DNA of 64,000 nucleotides from Verrucomicrobiaceae bacterium (lineage in GTDB: Bacteria; Verrucomicrobiota; Verrucomicrobiia; Verrucomicrobiales; Verrucomicrobiaceae), in the NCBI GenBank assembly GCA_027489965.1, contig JAIXZA010000162.1, forward strand, positions 1 to 64,000, read 5' to 3'. Positions 27,701 through 34,705 of the stretch are shown here, piece after piece. Within the stretch, counting starts at the first letter, position 1. Each line of letters starts with the position of its first letter. Both the position numbers and the translations under genes were made by a program. The notes under the pieces were generated by a model. The model ran no database searches, was not told where the DNA came from, and was given only the letters and a program-made list of their open reading frames with translations.

Positions 27701-30197
27701 AGCACCTGCTTCGCTGCTTTGGAATGGCAGCCCTTTAGCAGCAAGCTACGACGTCTATTTTGGCAACGATTCAGTGGCTGTGGCGACTGCAAATAATCGT
27801 TCTTCAGGCACTGCTTATCGTGGAAATACACAAGCGACGAGTTTTGGGATCAGTAGTTCCGCCTTCGAACTCGGTCAGACTTATTACTGGCGTATTGATA
27901 TTCGAAATTTAAATGGCAGCACCGTTAAAGGACCCGTCTGGAGCTTCCGTTTATCGGTTGCTTCGACCACGCCATTGCCAGTTTCTGCAGCTAGTTTAAG
28001 AGGTAGCACATCCGTAGTTTCGTCTTCGTTGACGATTAACACCGCACGCAGTGAAACAGCTTGGGCACTCACAGAAAACACGCCTTGGTTAAGCCTCTCA
28101 ACAGCCTCAGGAGTCGGCCCTTCCACGACGACCCTTAACTTTAATCCCACAGGCCTTGCTGCTGGAATTCATACGACTCAGATCAGCCTTATTTCTGGGG
28201 CTGATACGGTGAGCATTGCTGTGACTTTCCAGTTATTGGGTGCCCTGAACATCATCAAAATGGAAGCCGACCCTAGCTTACCTCGCATTTATGCCTTGCA
28301 TGCAGATCTTTCCAATCCTTCAGAGGCTTGGTTGCTCTGGATTGATCCCGTCACTGCTCGTATTGACCAGTTTCTTCAGGTGGGCTTAGATGCCACAGAT
28401 TTTGCCGTTCACACAGCGGATGATCGGCTCTATGTTTTGACACAAAATGGCTCCAGTCTTGTTTCTGTTCAGCGTCAACAAACACCTAGAATTACTAACT
28501 CACTGACCCTGGCGACACCAGCTGTAGCAGTGCACAATGGACCCGTTGGAAGAGTCGTGACGCGCAGCGCAGCCAATGCACTTCAAATGCTCCATTCAGT
28601 GACTGGAGGAGCTGTAGGGAGTAGCGTGAATTTGGCCAATGGCATCACACGCTCTTCTAGCAGCGGGAATCTGCTTTTCGCAGCGGTTCAGCAGTCCACA
28701 TCTAGCACTGGTATTGAACGCTACACACTGAGCTCCAGCGGAATCTCCTATAGCTCGGCGAGTTATTGGAATGGAACCTTGGGTGGACAGTTTGTGGTCT
28801 CAGGCAACGGTGAACGAGCCTTCTACAATCAGGCGGTTTATTCTCTCAATGGAAACATCGCCTTAAGCGCTAATCTGCCAGCAGCCATTGTTGCGTCTTC
28901 ATGGAATGGACTCATGGCATTTTCAACGACGAAGTCCTACTCAACAAGCGCGCAATGGGAAGCTTTGAGGAACTTGCCCATTACTACAACGCTCATGGCA
29001 GTCACGGCTGATCAGTCAAGACTTCTGCAATTCTCACCAACCACTCGTGTCTTCACATCCATCGATCCAGGGGCGATGGCTTTAGCACCATCCAACGTGG
29101 ACTTTGGTCAGGTACCTCTGGGCAGTACACAAATCCTCAATGTGACGGTGAGTAACATCACAAGTCAGGATGTGACGGTGACGGTAAACTCTACTCAATC
29201 CGCCTTCAAGGTCTCAGCGCTGCCTGTTACCATTAATGCAGGGCAGTTTGCTCAGATCTCTGTTAGCGGAACTTTTTCTGCCTTAGGAACGCTAACTGGC
29301 ACGCTGAACTTTAATGTGGCTGGTCAAGCGGCGCTGAATCGAACGGCCACTATCGCCGCACAAGTCATTAAAATCAATCCTGTGACTGTTGATTTCAGTG
29401 CGGGAGCCCCAGCAGATAATACTCAAAGTAGTTCCTCAACCTTTGCAGAAGATGGCCTAGTTTTGACGACACCAAATCAAATCCTACGTGTAGGTGCCAA
29501 TCATATTAATCGGCCTAACAATGGCACGCCGCACATTGCACCCCTAGCCAGTCAGCGGCCTTTGACCATCCGACGTTCAGACAATGGTGTCTTTCATCTC
29601 TACTCTGTCGATTTAGCTGAACACAGCTATTTGTTTGCGTCGCCAAAAGTGATTACCTTTAACGGAGTCAAGGTCGGTGGCGCCAGCGTCACGACCCGTT
29701 TCAGTTTGGATGGTATCACGGATAGTACGGGGCCTTTGGCTGACTTTGAAACCTTCAACTTTCCCAGCAGCTTCCGTGATCTCATCTCCGCAGAGGTTAC
29801 TGTTGATGTGTATGCTATGGACAATCTTGTGTTTGAGGCGGCAGCGGGTTCTACCGTAGCGCCAGCCTCCCTTGTTGCTTCTGCCTCAAACGGAAGTTTA
29901 GATCTTGATGCCAATGGAGTAGCTGATGTTTGGATTCCTAGTTCGGGGCTAAGCACAGTGACCCAGTCTATCTCACAGTACCGTTTCACTTACCTAAGAC
30001 GGAAGGGCATCGAAGCCAGAGCTGTAAGCCTGCAAGCCAGTCAAGATGGTCAAACGTGGACAAGCCTGACACCTGAGATTGATTATTCGGTTGAAACGGT
30101 CTCCAGCGATGCAGAAGCAGATTACGAAACGGTAAGCTTAAACATTCCCACGGCTAGCGATACCCTTTGGCAATTCCGATTGATCAGCAGCCCTTAG
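18735..30197 (+). CDS. Giant (3820 aa) subtilisin-like exoprotein with alternating BACON-like and choice-of-anchor D domains
   Basis: Residues 10-30 form a signal or anchor helix, followed by a long pro-region. The S8 peptidase spans about 265-545 with Asp275 (VGVIDTGVD), His330 (NNHGTHCSG) and Ser489 (SGTSMATPH), plus the oxyanion Asn in AAAGND; the triad is complete. An NPGEAL-type Ig domain (about 555-665) and a carboxypeptidase-regulatory-like domain (about 673-755, RIAGRVT) follow. Next comes a rod in which BACON-like units (W-x(6-8)-xWLxxxPxSG) alternate with choice-of-anchor D/ASH units (LSFG, VFPE, KFPD, SFPD starts). Three BACON-like units are interrupted by inserted domains. Two propeller-like regions (about 2680-2970 and 3170-3450), a fibronectin-like TYYWRID unit and a C-terminal QASQDGQTWTSL...WQFRL module complete it. 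Probably a secreted or surface protease; the substrate is unknown. Confidence 0.88.
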   Translation: MMNKFRRRLWTYTLCMGIVMTAMVAWFLGGQSGVLNEKLGPSIALKKSKPEQVVTMVKNGSVKATPPPLVKASMPFHPVVLNRYQERLLKEAVLLDQRRLEARGNEPAREVRLWRTDFKFPLVREETILGLDANGRWQPMRRDFSVADHAMVKFPEGVTQKQMNDWAKKHGFTFRHSLKTTAVKLIASAEESLDTADRIMAAFKQAFPLAPQQAAVAERDYLVFPTLLPDDTNFSQLWGMHNTGQTGGMADADIDAPEAWDLTTGSREILVGVIDTGVDRHHPDLAPNMWRNPNELAGNGVDDDRNGFIDDIYGWDFFADDNDPMDENNHGTHCSGTIGGVGNNRAGVTGVCWQVSIVGIRFLGPVGGSTSDAIECVNYSRTLGVDLTSNSWGGGGFSSLLQAAIVNAGQADQLFVAAAGNDASNIDLAPQYPAGYATDNIVSVAASTDRDGLSSFSNYGQTTVDIAAPGSSILSTVRSGGYSTFSGTSMATPHVAGAVALLKSLAPEMPAGEIKSQLLATADPLPAFRTTTVSGGRLNVERLIAQSTGPRPIISVTTIEEQPGGNDDGISNPGEALALRFSVNNRGTETAQNVRATLKSSLSNSRYSITRGEINLGNLDAGQILTSPTTFLVRSQALTLTPYAEEFFITLHYGPEQEQTVHRVTLYLHTSSRIAGRVTRISDGSPIEDAVVSLKGPENHTIQTGADGHYAIIVTDGVYKINASASGFVPSFEVTQNAPPGAEGVDFSLGIPQLRLTPETVVANLFTNRTARQFVEMRNDGTAPLVWSLKLNKRQQDEAITQTAFILPSAQIPGFPEIAEGGPRTSFKTQPHSMVPALEVPLASLIGRTIGAVSSIWDRSILMSDLKARGATVMTIDLPLTATVLDAVDALIVDDSIADCSAVEIDLLRQRVEAGVGVLCEADNPSSINRINELFATTGIEAVSEGFRDLKFTDIRTHPMTTGVTALQEYAVGATAFVRGSAQVLVQDPNGRAHAAISSLGDGVVVFVGNEISDSSSFESGDARRFVNQIMDGLSGQVPWLTTGAYSGFIRPGERYLLPLDFSAQDQAAGTYQADITFDTNIPNQTNDRLPITMMVTAAPEIVGSADRLSFGSVVEGVLATQTLTIRNDGNLPLHVSRVLIEGADAAFFNHPISEPFELAPSAKQDVVVTFHSSAPKRPHNARLLIHSDDPTRPVLEVSLLGARQDPPDLVIKAKEVFLQLKQGKLGFAELTFENQGKGVLSWQNSLPESPPWVQIAGAGGSLNPLARGKIRLNYDPGNLSAGDYSTTLRLATNDVDTPVTLVPVIMRLIAEPRPSFKSYLSFSDTIVGEHSQGFIQITNLGSADWSVKNILSFASNFTCTSALPFKVPAGQTRFLSIRFRPTKVGPVTGSLILGTNSSERFSFLVVSGSGIRGPTIRVSASGLNFSSAPAATVHRTIAINNAGDLPLIWSSALIGGPQWLTLKPASGNVGRRNTQVIQVEMNTRGLAASIYPSRIRLLSNDKSRPAVDLPIRMQVTSSGVIELSETGLVFPEIWTGAVSQKSMTISNAGNAAFDILSVVSSSSRLRAEMASPVTLGPGTQIPVTFFYSSADEGSFNDTFKVSTSIKTSRVVTLPVTAKVVHPPSIAVNPVKIDETIDPGQWITRDITVKNDGGAELNWTSSLRDGTGPELPLSDVLTEFIANTVLLLTKVPDAYSFPGGVDGDKIVETAATGIFKGGNIHSTNLEGGSAIPYSDNKMISNPRVGPTGKYFTRKTNTLFVFGADLDGVTSFKLAGKLDTGGAGTAEAMSFTREIAGTTYRAFFKQTHGLNKPAVNHLIIVAEKPGLSQNFSTDTTFDEHEITGLSGKTRLYHLLFGTLQGRKVTSLEVTQLMDSFLKVAVHSMQPKWMRLAPNSGSVPAMSQKVQALQIDTRSLPGGTYGATLRLNSNAGGLSQIEMPVSVKVPSRSLLVADPELIKFPDIYVDTINDQTCVLNNVGNLPITITAIHSSESAFTISGMRFPITLQPQESGAINVLFAPKDVADITGTLTVMSAGQSEPALLIPISARATVGPRLETLPASIEVGVNPGNSVIETIRITNKGGATLKWNAGLSSNLTSLITLNRNSGTTVPNASSALNLTVGTTQSTLARTTTGSITLNSDDPRNPMVTIPVSITVRAIPRLTLSPPVASFPDTFIQTTSTQTLTLKNTGNATLTISRIVSTDTQFNWANVSTPMQLDIGSSTTLALHFSPTNLGSYNAEFRFTTNQPETSEVVLATLGKCVSLPSIRVQPDAVTVTLSKGGTTTQNLSILNEGGAVLNWQTVLQSRDVQSGNLHDILQRVNDHYSEITHLIPDIYSFTEGESGSVIYDGGEDMYDSGNILGTNLSNTISYSDNQVINGLAIGPGGQYFTRKREGLFVFAADLDRATSFSVRGDLGADGSGKVSGSVLTRTFHGITYKGFFKCVSGTTDPSVNHLIIVEDKPGIARAYSSNSDRDDHNITGLSGSTRLYYLLFSSRNGAEISSTLAGDVMDSFLSNIALPNRLSWLSVTPFAGSTASSKSSPVSLNFDANMLDVGIYTANVRFTSNASNSTVVDVPISMQITPPLLEVSPSAIDLIQIQNQTTVSQVIELTALPGSSPNWTASSPAPWIRLSKTEGSGTDQLEVSFDRLLGLGIYQSKLTISYPGTTLELPVTLSVRAASYTQLLTEYGQPRMLGLIRGQNATPSLLVGLHPNSLAVQTVLRLPTDITDADITTDGRLLYAISFAERTISEVDLGTFSLVRTQAIPTPNDAGRTAPYHYHIEAGRPGTVYYTDAAINPMLHVFDFGAGSDLSTFTLNNGSGIGDFVVTPDGSSMYAWSQTGWGLTGSSTLARIDCSTSVLNQISVSAATLSQAPLDAPVFYSASRDAVITKTQKFKPDLSSSQTFASSPFYAASAYGTVLASVNQLIDSVTGTPLLTLSGSSSGVQAFTGDQTGLVYLHASTGLLTRLEVPNLSAVEMSPRLADGSLLPSAPASLLWNGSPLAASYDVYFGNDSVAVATANNRSSGTAYRGNTQATSFGISSSAFELGQTYYWRIDIRNLNGSTVKGPVWSFRLSVASTTPLPVSAASLRGSTSVVSSSLTINTARSETAWALTENTPWLSLSTASGVGPSTTTLNFNPTGLAAGIHTTQISLISGADTVSIAVTFQLLGALNIIKMEADPSLPRIYALHADLSNPSEAWLLWIDPVTARIDQFLQVGLDATDFAVHTADDRLYVLTQNGSSLVSVQRQQTPRITNSLTLATPAVAVHNGPVGRVVTRSAANALQMLHSVTGGAVGSSVNLANGITRSSSSGNLLFAAVQQSTSSTGIERYTLSSSGISYSSASYWNGTLGGQFVVSGNGERAFYNQAVYSLNGNIALSANLPAAIVASSWNGLMAFSTTKSYSTSAQWEALRNLPITTTLMAVTADQSRLLQFSPTTRVFTSIDPGAMALAPSNVDFGQVPLGSTQILNVTVSNITSQDVTVTVNSTQSAFKVSALPVTINAGQFAQISVSGTFSALGTLTGTLNFNVAGQAALNRTATIAAQVIKINPVTVDFSAGAPADNTQSSSSTFAEDGLVLTTPNQILRVGANHINRPNNGTPHIAPLASQRPLTIRRSDNGVFHLYSVDLAEHSYLFASPKVITFNGVKVGGASVTTRFSLDGITDSTGPLADFETFNFPSSFRDLISAEVTVDVYAMDNLVFEAAAGSTVAPASLVASASNGSLDLDANGVADVWIPSSGLSTVTQSISQYRFTYLRRKGIEARAVSLQASQDGQTWTSLTPEIDYSVETVSSDAEADYETVSLNIPTASDTLWQFRLISSP
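23751..24375 (+). repeat. Inserted domain, copy 1, within the giant protease
   Basis: A roughly 205-residue block (about residues 1673-1880) lies between ELNWTSSL and PKWMRLAP, the two halves of one BACON-like unit. It shares clear landmarks with copy 2: DAYSF, GNIHSTNL, IPYSDNKMI, GKYFTRK, LFVFGADLD, VNHLIIV, HEITGLSG, RLYHLLF and MDSFL. I do not recognise it as a named family. Confidence 0.75.
25669..26283 (+). repeat. Inserted domain, copy 2, within the giant protease
   Basis: A roughly 205-residue block (about residues 2312-2516) lies between VLNWQTVL and LSWLSVTP. Landmarks matching copy 1 are DIYSF, GNILGTNL, ISYSDNQVI, GQYFTRK, LFVFAADLD, VNHLIIV, HNITGLSG, RLYYLLF and MDSFL. DGGEDMYDSGN in this copy is acidic and loop-like and could bind metal; copy 1 lacks that acidity. 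The two copies have diverged a good deal, so the duplication is old. Confidence 0.75.
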
Positions 30198-30299
30198 CAC
30201 AGTCTTCATTTTCGATACGATGCCGACTCCTCTGACAAACAACCTCTTTGATATTGGTGATGACTTCGTGAATACAATCGTGTAAAGACTTTGATTGCC

Positions 30300-30935
30300 A
30301 TGTTTTTTCGCTGCATTTTGAGTGCCTTCACGTTGCTGATCATCGGCTGCTCACGACCTACTTATCAGGAGCAGGGCTGGGCTTCATGCATTGCGGATGA
30401 GTATGCTGGCAGGCCCACCACCTCAGGGCAGCCCTATTATCCACAGGCGTTCACAGCAGCCCACACGTCTCTTCCCTTTGGCACTCAATGTGAGGTCACA
30501 AATTTACAAACTGGGCGGCAAGTGACCGTCGTGGTGAACGATCGGTTCCCCTACTATCCAGGACGCGTCATCAATCTGTCCCACGCGGCAGCACAGCAGA
30601 TTGGACTGCCCTATTTACGGCTTTGCCAGGTGCGGGTTAAATCCTATCCGCCAACAGGTGATGGTGGATATCAGCAGCCGGTTTATCAGCAACAGCCTGC
30701 CTATCAACAACCGCAGCAATCATATGCACGAGCGCCAATGAATACACAACGGGCGGCACCGCCTCGCAGGAGTCAGATCGCTACGCCTAAGTATGCTGCG
30801 CCAAAACCAACTTATACAGCGCCCAAATACACTGCGCCAATCTACACGGCACCCAAGCCTACTTACAGTCCTGGTGCCCCGAATGCCCCAGCCTTCAGTG
30901 GTGGCGGCCCGCCTCCCGGCCTGAAGACTTTTTAA
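30300..30935 (+). CDS. RlpA-like double-psi beta-barrel lipoprotein
   Basis: About 211 residues from ATG 30300 (a TTG at 30291 is an alternative). MFFRCILSAFTLLIIGC is a lipoprotein signal with lipobox IIGC. The RlpA barrel is clear: ADEYAGRPTTSGQPYYP, FTAAHTSLPFGTQCEVTN, VVVNDRFPYYPGRVINLSHAAAQQIG. The His of AAH and the Asp of VNDR, which form the lytic-transglycosylase active site in characterised RlpA, are both kept, so cleavage of denuded peptidoglycan is plausible. No SPOR domain is present; instead the tail from about residue 120 is Tyr/Pro/Gln-rich with repeated YTAPK-like units, probably wall-spanning or disordered. It is placed about 100 bp after the giant protease gene on the same strand. 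Confidence 0.85.
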   Translation: MFFRCILSAFTLLIIGCSRPTYQEQGWASCIADEYAGRPTTSGQPYYPQAFTAAHTSLPFGTQCEVTNLQTGRQVTVVVNDRFPYYPGRVINLSHAAAQQIGLPYLRLCQVRVKSYPPTGDGGYQQPVYQQQPAYQQPQQSYARAPMNTQRAAPPRRSQIATPKYAAPKPTYTAPKYTAPIYTAPKPTYSPGAPNAPAFSGGGPPPGLKTF

Positions 30936-30940
30936 TTAGC

Positions 30941-31522
30941 TTATGATTGACTGAGATCATTCAAAGGCAACATCGGCGCTTTGCGATAACGATTCCAACG
31001 CTCCAATGCACCCCAGGTAATGTAACTGAGAATGTAACCAATCGGCGCAAGCGCCCCACCGATGCATACGCCGCCCAGAAACATCGCTTTGGCAAAAGCA
31101 ATGCCTTTTTCCAATGCTTCAGGTTCCTTGGTAATAGCGATCGTAGCAGCTAAGGCCGTGGGATCACCGAAGTGATGCATGAGCCAAGTACCCAGCATGT
31201 TTTCGACCCATGCGATCGGCGCTAGAGTCGCTGGATTGCTGGCCCAACAGAGAATCAGAGCAATCGGAATATTGACTCTAAACACCGCCGCCAATATTGC
31301 AGCCGTCGGCATCTGAATCGGCAGCAACTGGACGGTGACAAACAAACCAACCGCCATCCCACCCGCAAAAGTGTGCTGGGTAGGCTTCCAGACATGCTTA
31401 TCTAAAAAGTGACGCGCAAACCAACGCATGGTCGGACTCTGCTTGAGCTTCCTCGGATGCTTGAGGAAGCGATAAGCTTTAAAAATTGAGCGGCGAAAAT
31501 AGCCATTAACGAAATCAACCAT
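30941..31522 (-). CDS. DUF2062-family membrane protein
   Basis: 193 residues from ATG 31522, 8 bp after the uppP stop; the longer in-frame start would lie inside uppP. A basic cytoplasmic N-terminus (FRRSIFKAYRFLKHPRKL) is followed by the DUF2062 core THTFAGG-like segment (QHTFAGGMAVGLFVTVQLLPIQMPTA), the ILCWASNPATLAPI motif and two further membrane helices (KAMFLGGVCIGGALAPIGYIL). Function in this family is not established. Tight linkage to uppP suggests shared transcription and a role in envelope or lipid-carrier metabolism, by inference only. Confidence 0.82.
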   Translation of the reverse strand: MVDFVNGYFRRSIFKAYRFLKHPRKLKQSPTMRWFARHFLDKHVWKPTQHTFAGGMAVGLFVTVQLLPIQMPTAAILAAVFRVNIPIALILCWASNPATLAPIAWVENMLGTWLMHHFGDPTALAATIAITKEPEALEKGIAFAKAMFLGGVCIGGALAPIGYILSYITWGALERWNRYRKAPMLPLNDLSQS

Positions 31523-31530
31523 GTGAGAAA

Positions 31531-32331
31531 TCAGTGACCTGAGGTAGCGACGTAAGCGAGCAGCGCAACGCCGAGAATGATGCGATACCAAGCAAAGCCA
31601 ACGAACGTGTGGCTCTGCACAAAGTGGATCAGCCATTTGACGACCACAAAAGCTGCAAGTGCAGAAACCGAAGTCCCGAGGGCAATCATGCTCCAGTTTT
31701 CATTCCCAAGCGTGCCGTCTTTAAAGGCCGAGAGAATCTTAAAACCGCCAGCTGCCATGAGCGTGGGGATACCCAGCAGAAAGGAGAACTCGGTGGCTGC
31801 CGGACGCGCAATACCAAACGCCATGGCCATGAGGATGCTGGCTCCTGAACGGCTGGTGCCGGGAAAAACAGCAGCAATTAGTTGAGCCACCGCCACGGCC
31901 ACGACGACGGCCCAGGTGATTTCAGCCAAACCCGATTTATTTTTGTAGAGACGCTCTAAAATCAGGATGATCACACCGCCGATCAGCGTCGCCCAAGCCA
32001 CAGGTGGAATTTGATCTGGCAGTTCGATGTCGAGTTTCTTGATCACTAAACCTCCAACAGCTGTGATGAGAAAGGCACCTGACAACTTCAAGAGGTAATC
32101 CTGCGTCGGCTTTTCCTTCAGGGTAAAGGCCAAGTGCTTCACCCGCTGCATAAAGACGGCCAGAACAGCAATCACGGCCCCGCTTTGAATCACCACGTCA
32201 AAAAGATCTGTCTGCTTCGGTAACCAGCCAAAATTCTGCGGGATCAGCAGATGTCCGGTGGAGGAAATCGGCAGGAATTCGGTGACTCCTTCGATGATAC
32301 CAAGGATAATGACGGCAAGCCAGTCGGGCAT
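31531..32331 (-). CDS. uppP: Undecaprenyl-diphosphatase (BacA/UppP family)
   Basis: 266 residues with about eight membrane helices. Both family signatures are present: EGVTEFLPISSTGHL near residue 14 and PGTSRSGASI near residue 155, which carry the catalytic Glu, Ser and Arg residues. The enzyme dephosphorylates undecaprenyl pyrophosphate on the outer face of the cytoplasmic membrane, recycling the lipid carrier for peptidoglycan synthesis. Full length for the family. It is divergent from recA with about 200 bp between starts, so the two promoters share that region. Confidence 0.96.
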   Translation of the reverse strand: MPDWLAVIILGIIEGVTEFLPISSTGHLLIPQNFGWLPKQTDLFDVVIQSGAVIAVLAVFMQRVKHLAFTLKEKPTQDYLLKLSGAFLITAVGGLVIKKLDIELPDQIPPVAWATLIGGVIILILERLYKNKSGLAEITWAVVVAVAVAQLIAAVFPGTSRSGASILMAMAFGIARPAATEFSFLLGIPTLMAAGGFKILSAFKDGTLGNENWSMIALGTSVSALAAFVVVKWLIHFVQSHTFVGFAWYRIILGVALLAYVATSGH

Positions 32332-32496
32332 GAGGCGGTTGTAAATAAGGGAGGTTAAACGGAAGGTACTGTCAGGTGAATCAAGCTGAATGCAAGCCCT
32401 CTAGCGTGTCCATTTGCATAGGATGCGGGGATTTCGAGGACTGAAATGCGTGATTCTTTGAGAAAGTCCTTTACGGGTCCAAGCTCACAATATAGA

Positions 32497-32510
32497 TGTT
32501 CGGTCGAACA
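32497..32510 (+). promoter_or_regulatory. LexA (SOS) box upstream of recA
   Basis: TGTTCGGTCGAACA fits TGTTC-N4-GAACA, the LexA-binding motif reported for Verrucomicrobia. The flanks extend the symmetry to ATGTTCG-GT-CGAACAT. It ends 22 bp before the recA ATG and directly follows a -10-like TATAGAT (32491-32497), so bound LexA would block transcription initiation. The match and position are seen directly; binding is inferred. Confidence 0.85.
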
Positions 32511-32531
32511 TAAATCGCATATTACATCATT

Positions 32532-33602
32532 ATGGCTAAAGCACCCAAAGACACAACCTCAGACGCAAGCACCAACAAAATCGCCGAGGCCCGTGCTCGG
32601 AATTTGGACTTGGCCATTCAACAAATTCAAAAGGACTACGGCGAGGGATCCATCCTCCGCATGGTCGGTGATCATAAGGTCGATGTAGCCGTCATTCCGA
32701 CAGGTAATATTTTGATCGATCAGGCCCTTGGCGTGGGCGGTTTTGCCCGTGGGCGTGTGGTCGAGATTTATGGTCCAGAGTCTTCAGGTAAGACGACCCT
32801 GACTCTCACTGTCATCGCCCAAGCCCAAAAAACTGGTGGTTTGGCTGCCTTTATCGACGTCGAACACGCCCTGGACTCAAATTACGCACGCCGTCTGGGC
32901 GTGAAAATGGACGAACTGCTCGTCTCACAGCCAGGTTCAGGGGAAGAAGCCCTGCGCATCTGCGAAACACTCGTTCGCTCTAACGCTCTTGATGTGGTCG
33001 TCATTGACTCCGTTGCTGCTCTCGTCACACGGCAAGAGCTCGAAGGGGAAATCGGTGATAGCACCGTCGGTGCCCAGGCACGTCTCATGAGCGCTGCTTT
33101 GAGAAAACTGACCGCCATCATCAGCAAAGCCCGCACCTGCGTCATCTTTACCAATCAGATCCGTGAAAAAATCGGTGTCATGTTTGGTAATCCAGAAACG
33201 ACCCCTGGCGGTAAAGCCCTCAAATTCTACGCCAGCGTCCGTGTCGACATCCGTCGTATTGGTGCCATTAAGAGCAGCGATGGCACCGTCACAGGAAACC
33301 GCACCAAGGTGAAAGTCGTCAAAAACAAACTTGCCCCACCTTACACCGAGGCCGAATTCGATATCATGTATAACGAAGGCATTTCCAATGTCGGCTCCAT
33401 GCTGGATCTGGCGATGGAATATGAAGTTCTGCAGAAGCGCGGTTCTTGGATCAGCTATAAAGGCAGCCAACTGGCTCAGGGCCGCGATGCGGCTAAAGAA
33501 GCGCTCAAACTAGACACGGCCCTCTACACAGAGATCGAAGAGGCCGTGAAGGCCAAGCTCGTCGAAAAAGGTGCCCCTGCTGGCGGCGCACCTGCGGACT
33601 GA
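32532..33602 (+). CDS. recA: Recombinase RecA
   Basis: 356 residues, full length. Walker A is GPESSGKTTLT, Walker B is DVVVIDSVAAL, and the signature ALKFYASVRVDIRR is present together with VVKNKLAPPY. The N-terminus is a little longer than in E. coli, with a polar, disordered start. The C-terminus ends in an Ala/Gly-rich tail rather than a strongly acidic one. RecA forms filaments on single-stranded DNA for recombination and triggers LexA self-cleavage. An SOS box lies just upstream and an intrinsic terminator just downstream, so this is a single-gene SOS transcription unit. Confidence 0.98.
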   Translation: MAKAPKDTTSDASTNKIAEARARNLDLAIQQIQKDYGEGSILRMVGDHKVDVAVIPTGNILIDQALGVGGFARGRVVEIYGPESSGKTTLTLTVIAQAQKTGGLAAFIDVEHALDSNYARRLGVKMDELLVSQPGSGEEALRICETLVRSNALDVVVIDSVAALVTRQELEGEIGDSTVGAQARLMSAALRKLTAIISKARTCVIFTNQIREKIGVMFGNPETTPGGKALKFYASVRVDIRRIGAIKSSDGTVTGNRTKVKVVKNKLAPPYTEAEFDIMYNEGISNVGSMLDLAMEYEVLQKRGSWISYKGSQLAQGRDAAKEALKLDTALYTEIEEAVKAKLVEKGAPAGGAPAD

Positions 33603-33630
33603 ACCGATCCCTCCATCTACAATTGTCGAG

Positions 33631-33666
33631 AGAGACATCTGCACGCCATGTAGATGTCTCTTTTTT
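33631..33666 (+). terminator. Intrinsic terminator of recA
   Basis: AGAGACATCT pairs with AGATGTCTCT (10 bp, extendable by three further pairs including one G-U) around a short loop, followed by TTTTTT. It begins 28 bp after the recA stop. Confidence 0.88.
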
Positions 33667-33854
33667 CTGGTATGAGGGCTGCCTCTCCGTTTCATGCAGA
33701 CTATTCCTACTAGATCCGGAAATAGCTGAATGTTGAACGGAGAGTGCGTCTGGGCCGTTTAATCGGCAACGTTCGGCCCCATTCCAAACAGCATCCAATT
33801 TAAGAATCCACTCTGCCTTGTCAGCCCGCATTCCTGAACTATTCTCCGCAGCTC

Positions 33855-34634
33855 ATGACCGATTTTTCGCCCCTTCTTGCTGTTAACGCTTTTGATTTCT
33901 CTTGGGTTTCTGCTCCTGAAGCTTGGGTGGCCCTGCTGACGCTCACTGTCATGGAGATCGTGCTTGGCATTGATAACATCGTCTTCATTTCCATCCTCGT
34001 CGATAAAGTGCCGGTTGAGGATCGCCCCCGCACACGTTTTCTTGGGCTAGCTTTTGCCATGGTCACTCGGATCATGTTACTGCTCAGTATCACCTGGGTC
34101 ATGCAGCTCAAAGAGCCGCTCATTGACATTCTAGGGCATGCCATTTCAGGGAAAGATCTGATCCTGATCCTTGGCGGATTATTTCTCCTTTGGAAAAGCA
34201 CCAAAGAACTTCATCACAAAGTCGAGGGCATTGATGAAGAAGAGCCTGCTTCTGGCAAAGCCAAAGCTGCTTTAGGAGCAATCTTATTTCAGATCGCCCT
34301 GCTAGATATCGTCTTTTCCCTCGACTCCGTGATTACGGCAGTAGGCATGGTGGACCAGGTGAGCATCATGATATTGGCCGTGATGATCGCAGTCGGTTTC
34401 ATGATGATCTTTGCAGGCTCTGTCAGTGACTTCATCAGTCGCCATCCGACCGTTAAAGTCTTGGCACTATCCTTCCTACTCCTCATCGGCACCACCCTCA
34501 TTGCTGAAGGGTTCCATTTCCATTTCGAAAAAGGATTCGTTTATTTTGCCATGGCCTTCTCTGTATTTACCGAAATGCTCAATGTCCGCATGAAGAACAA
34601 AGCGGAAAAGAAACGGCAGGCAGAAGGCGTCTGA
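33855..34634 (+). CDS. TerC-family integral membrane protein
   Basis: 259 residues, about seven membrane helices. The family motifs with membrane-embedded acidic residues are clear: VMEIVLGIDNIVFISILVDKV near residue 35 and QIALLDIVFSLDSVITAVGMVD near residue 150, followed by EGFHFHFEKGFVYFAMAFSVFTEMLNVR. TerC proteins are linked to tellurite resistance and, in other lineages, to metal (manganese) export that supplies secreted metalloenzymes. The length matches stand-alone TerC/YkoY members. No tel/ter operon surrounds it, so a housekeeping metal-export role is more likely than tellurite resistance. Confidence 0.9.
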   Translation: MTDFSPLLAVNAFDFSWVSAPEAWVALLTLTVMEIVLGIDNIVFISILVDKVPVEDRPRTRFLGLAFAMVTRIMLLLSITWVMQLKEPLIDILGHAISGKDLILILGGLFLLWKSTKELHHKVEGIDEEEPASGKAKAALGAILFQIALLDIVFSLDSVITAVGMVDQVSIMILAVMIAVGFMMIFAGSVSDFISRHPTVKVLALSFLLLIGTTLIAEGFHFHFEKGFVYFAMAFSVFTEMLNVRMKNKAEKKRQAEGV

Positions 34635-34705
34635 GTGCCGCATCCACCCAATGGTGGGTGAATCCTCAGTTTGCCAAATGCATTCTCCATGCGCTAAGGG
34701 TCTAG

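Noticed and set aside
30248..30278. TTGATA-N19-TACAAT as promoter of the rlpA-like gene
   Set aside because: The 19-bp spacer is too long for a confident call, and the hexamers match only partly.
34646..34661. Hairpin CACCCA-ATGG-TGGGTG after the terC-family gene
   Set aside because: Only a 6-bp stem and no following T-run, so termination is not supported.
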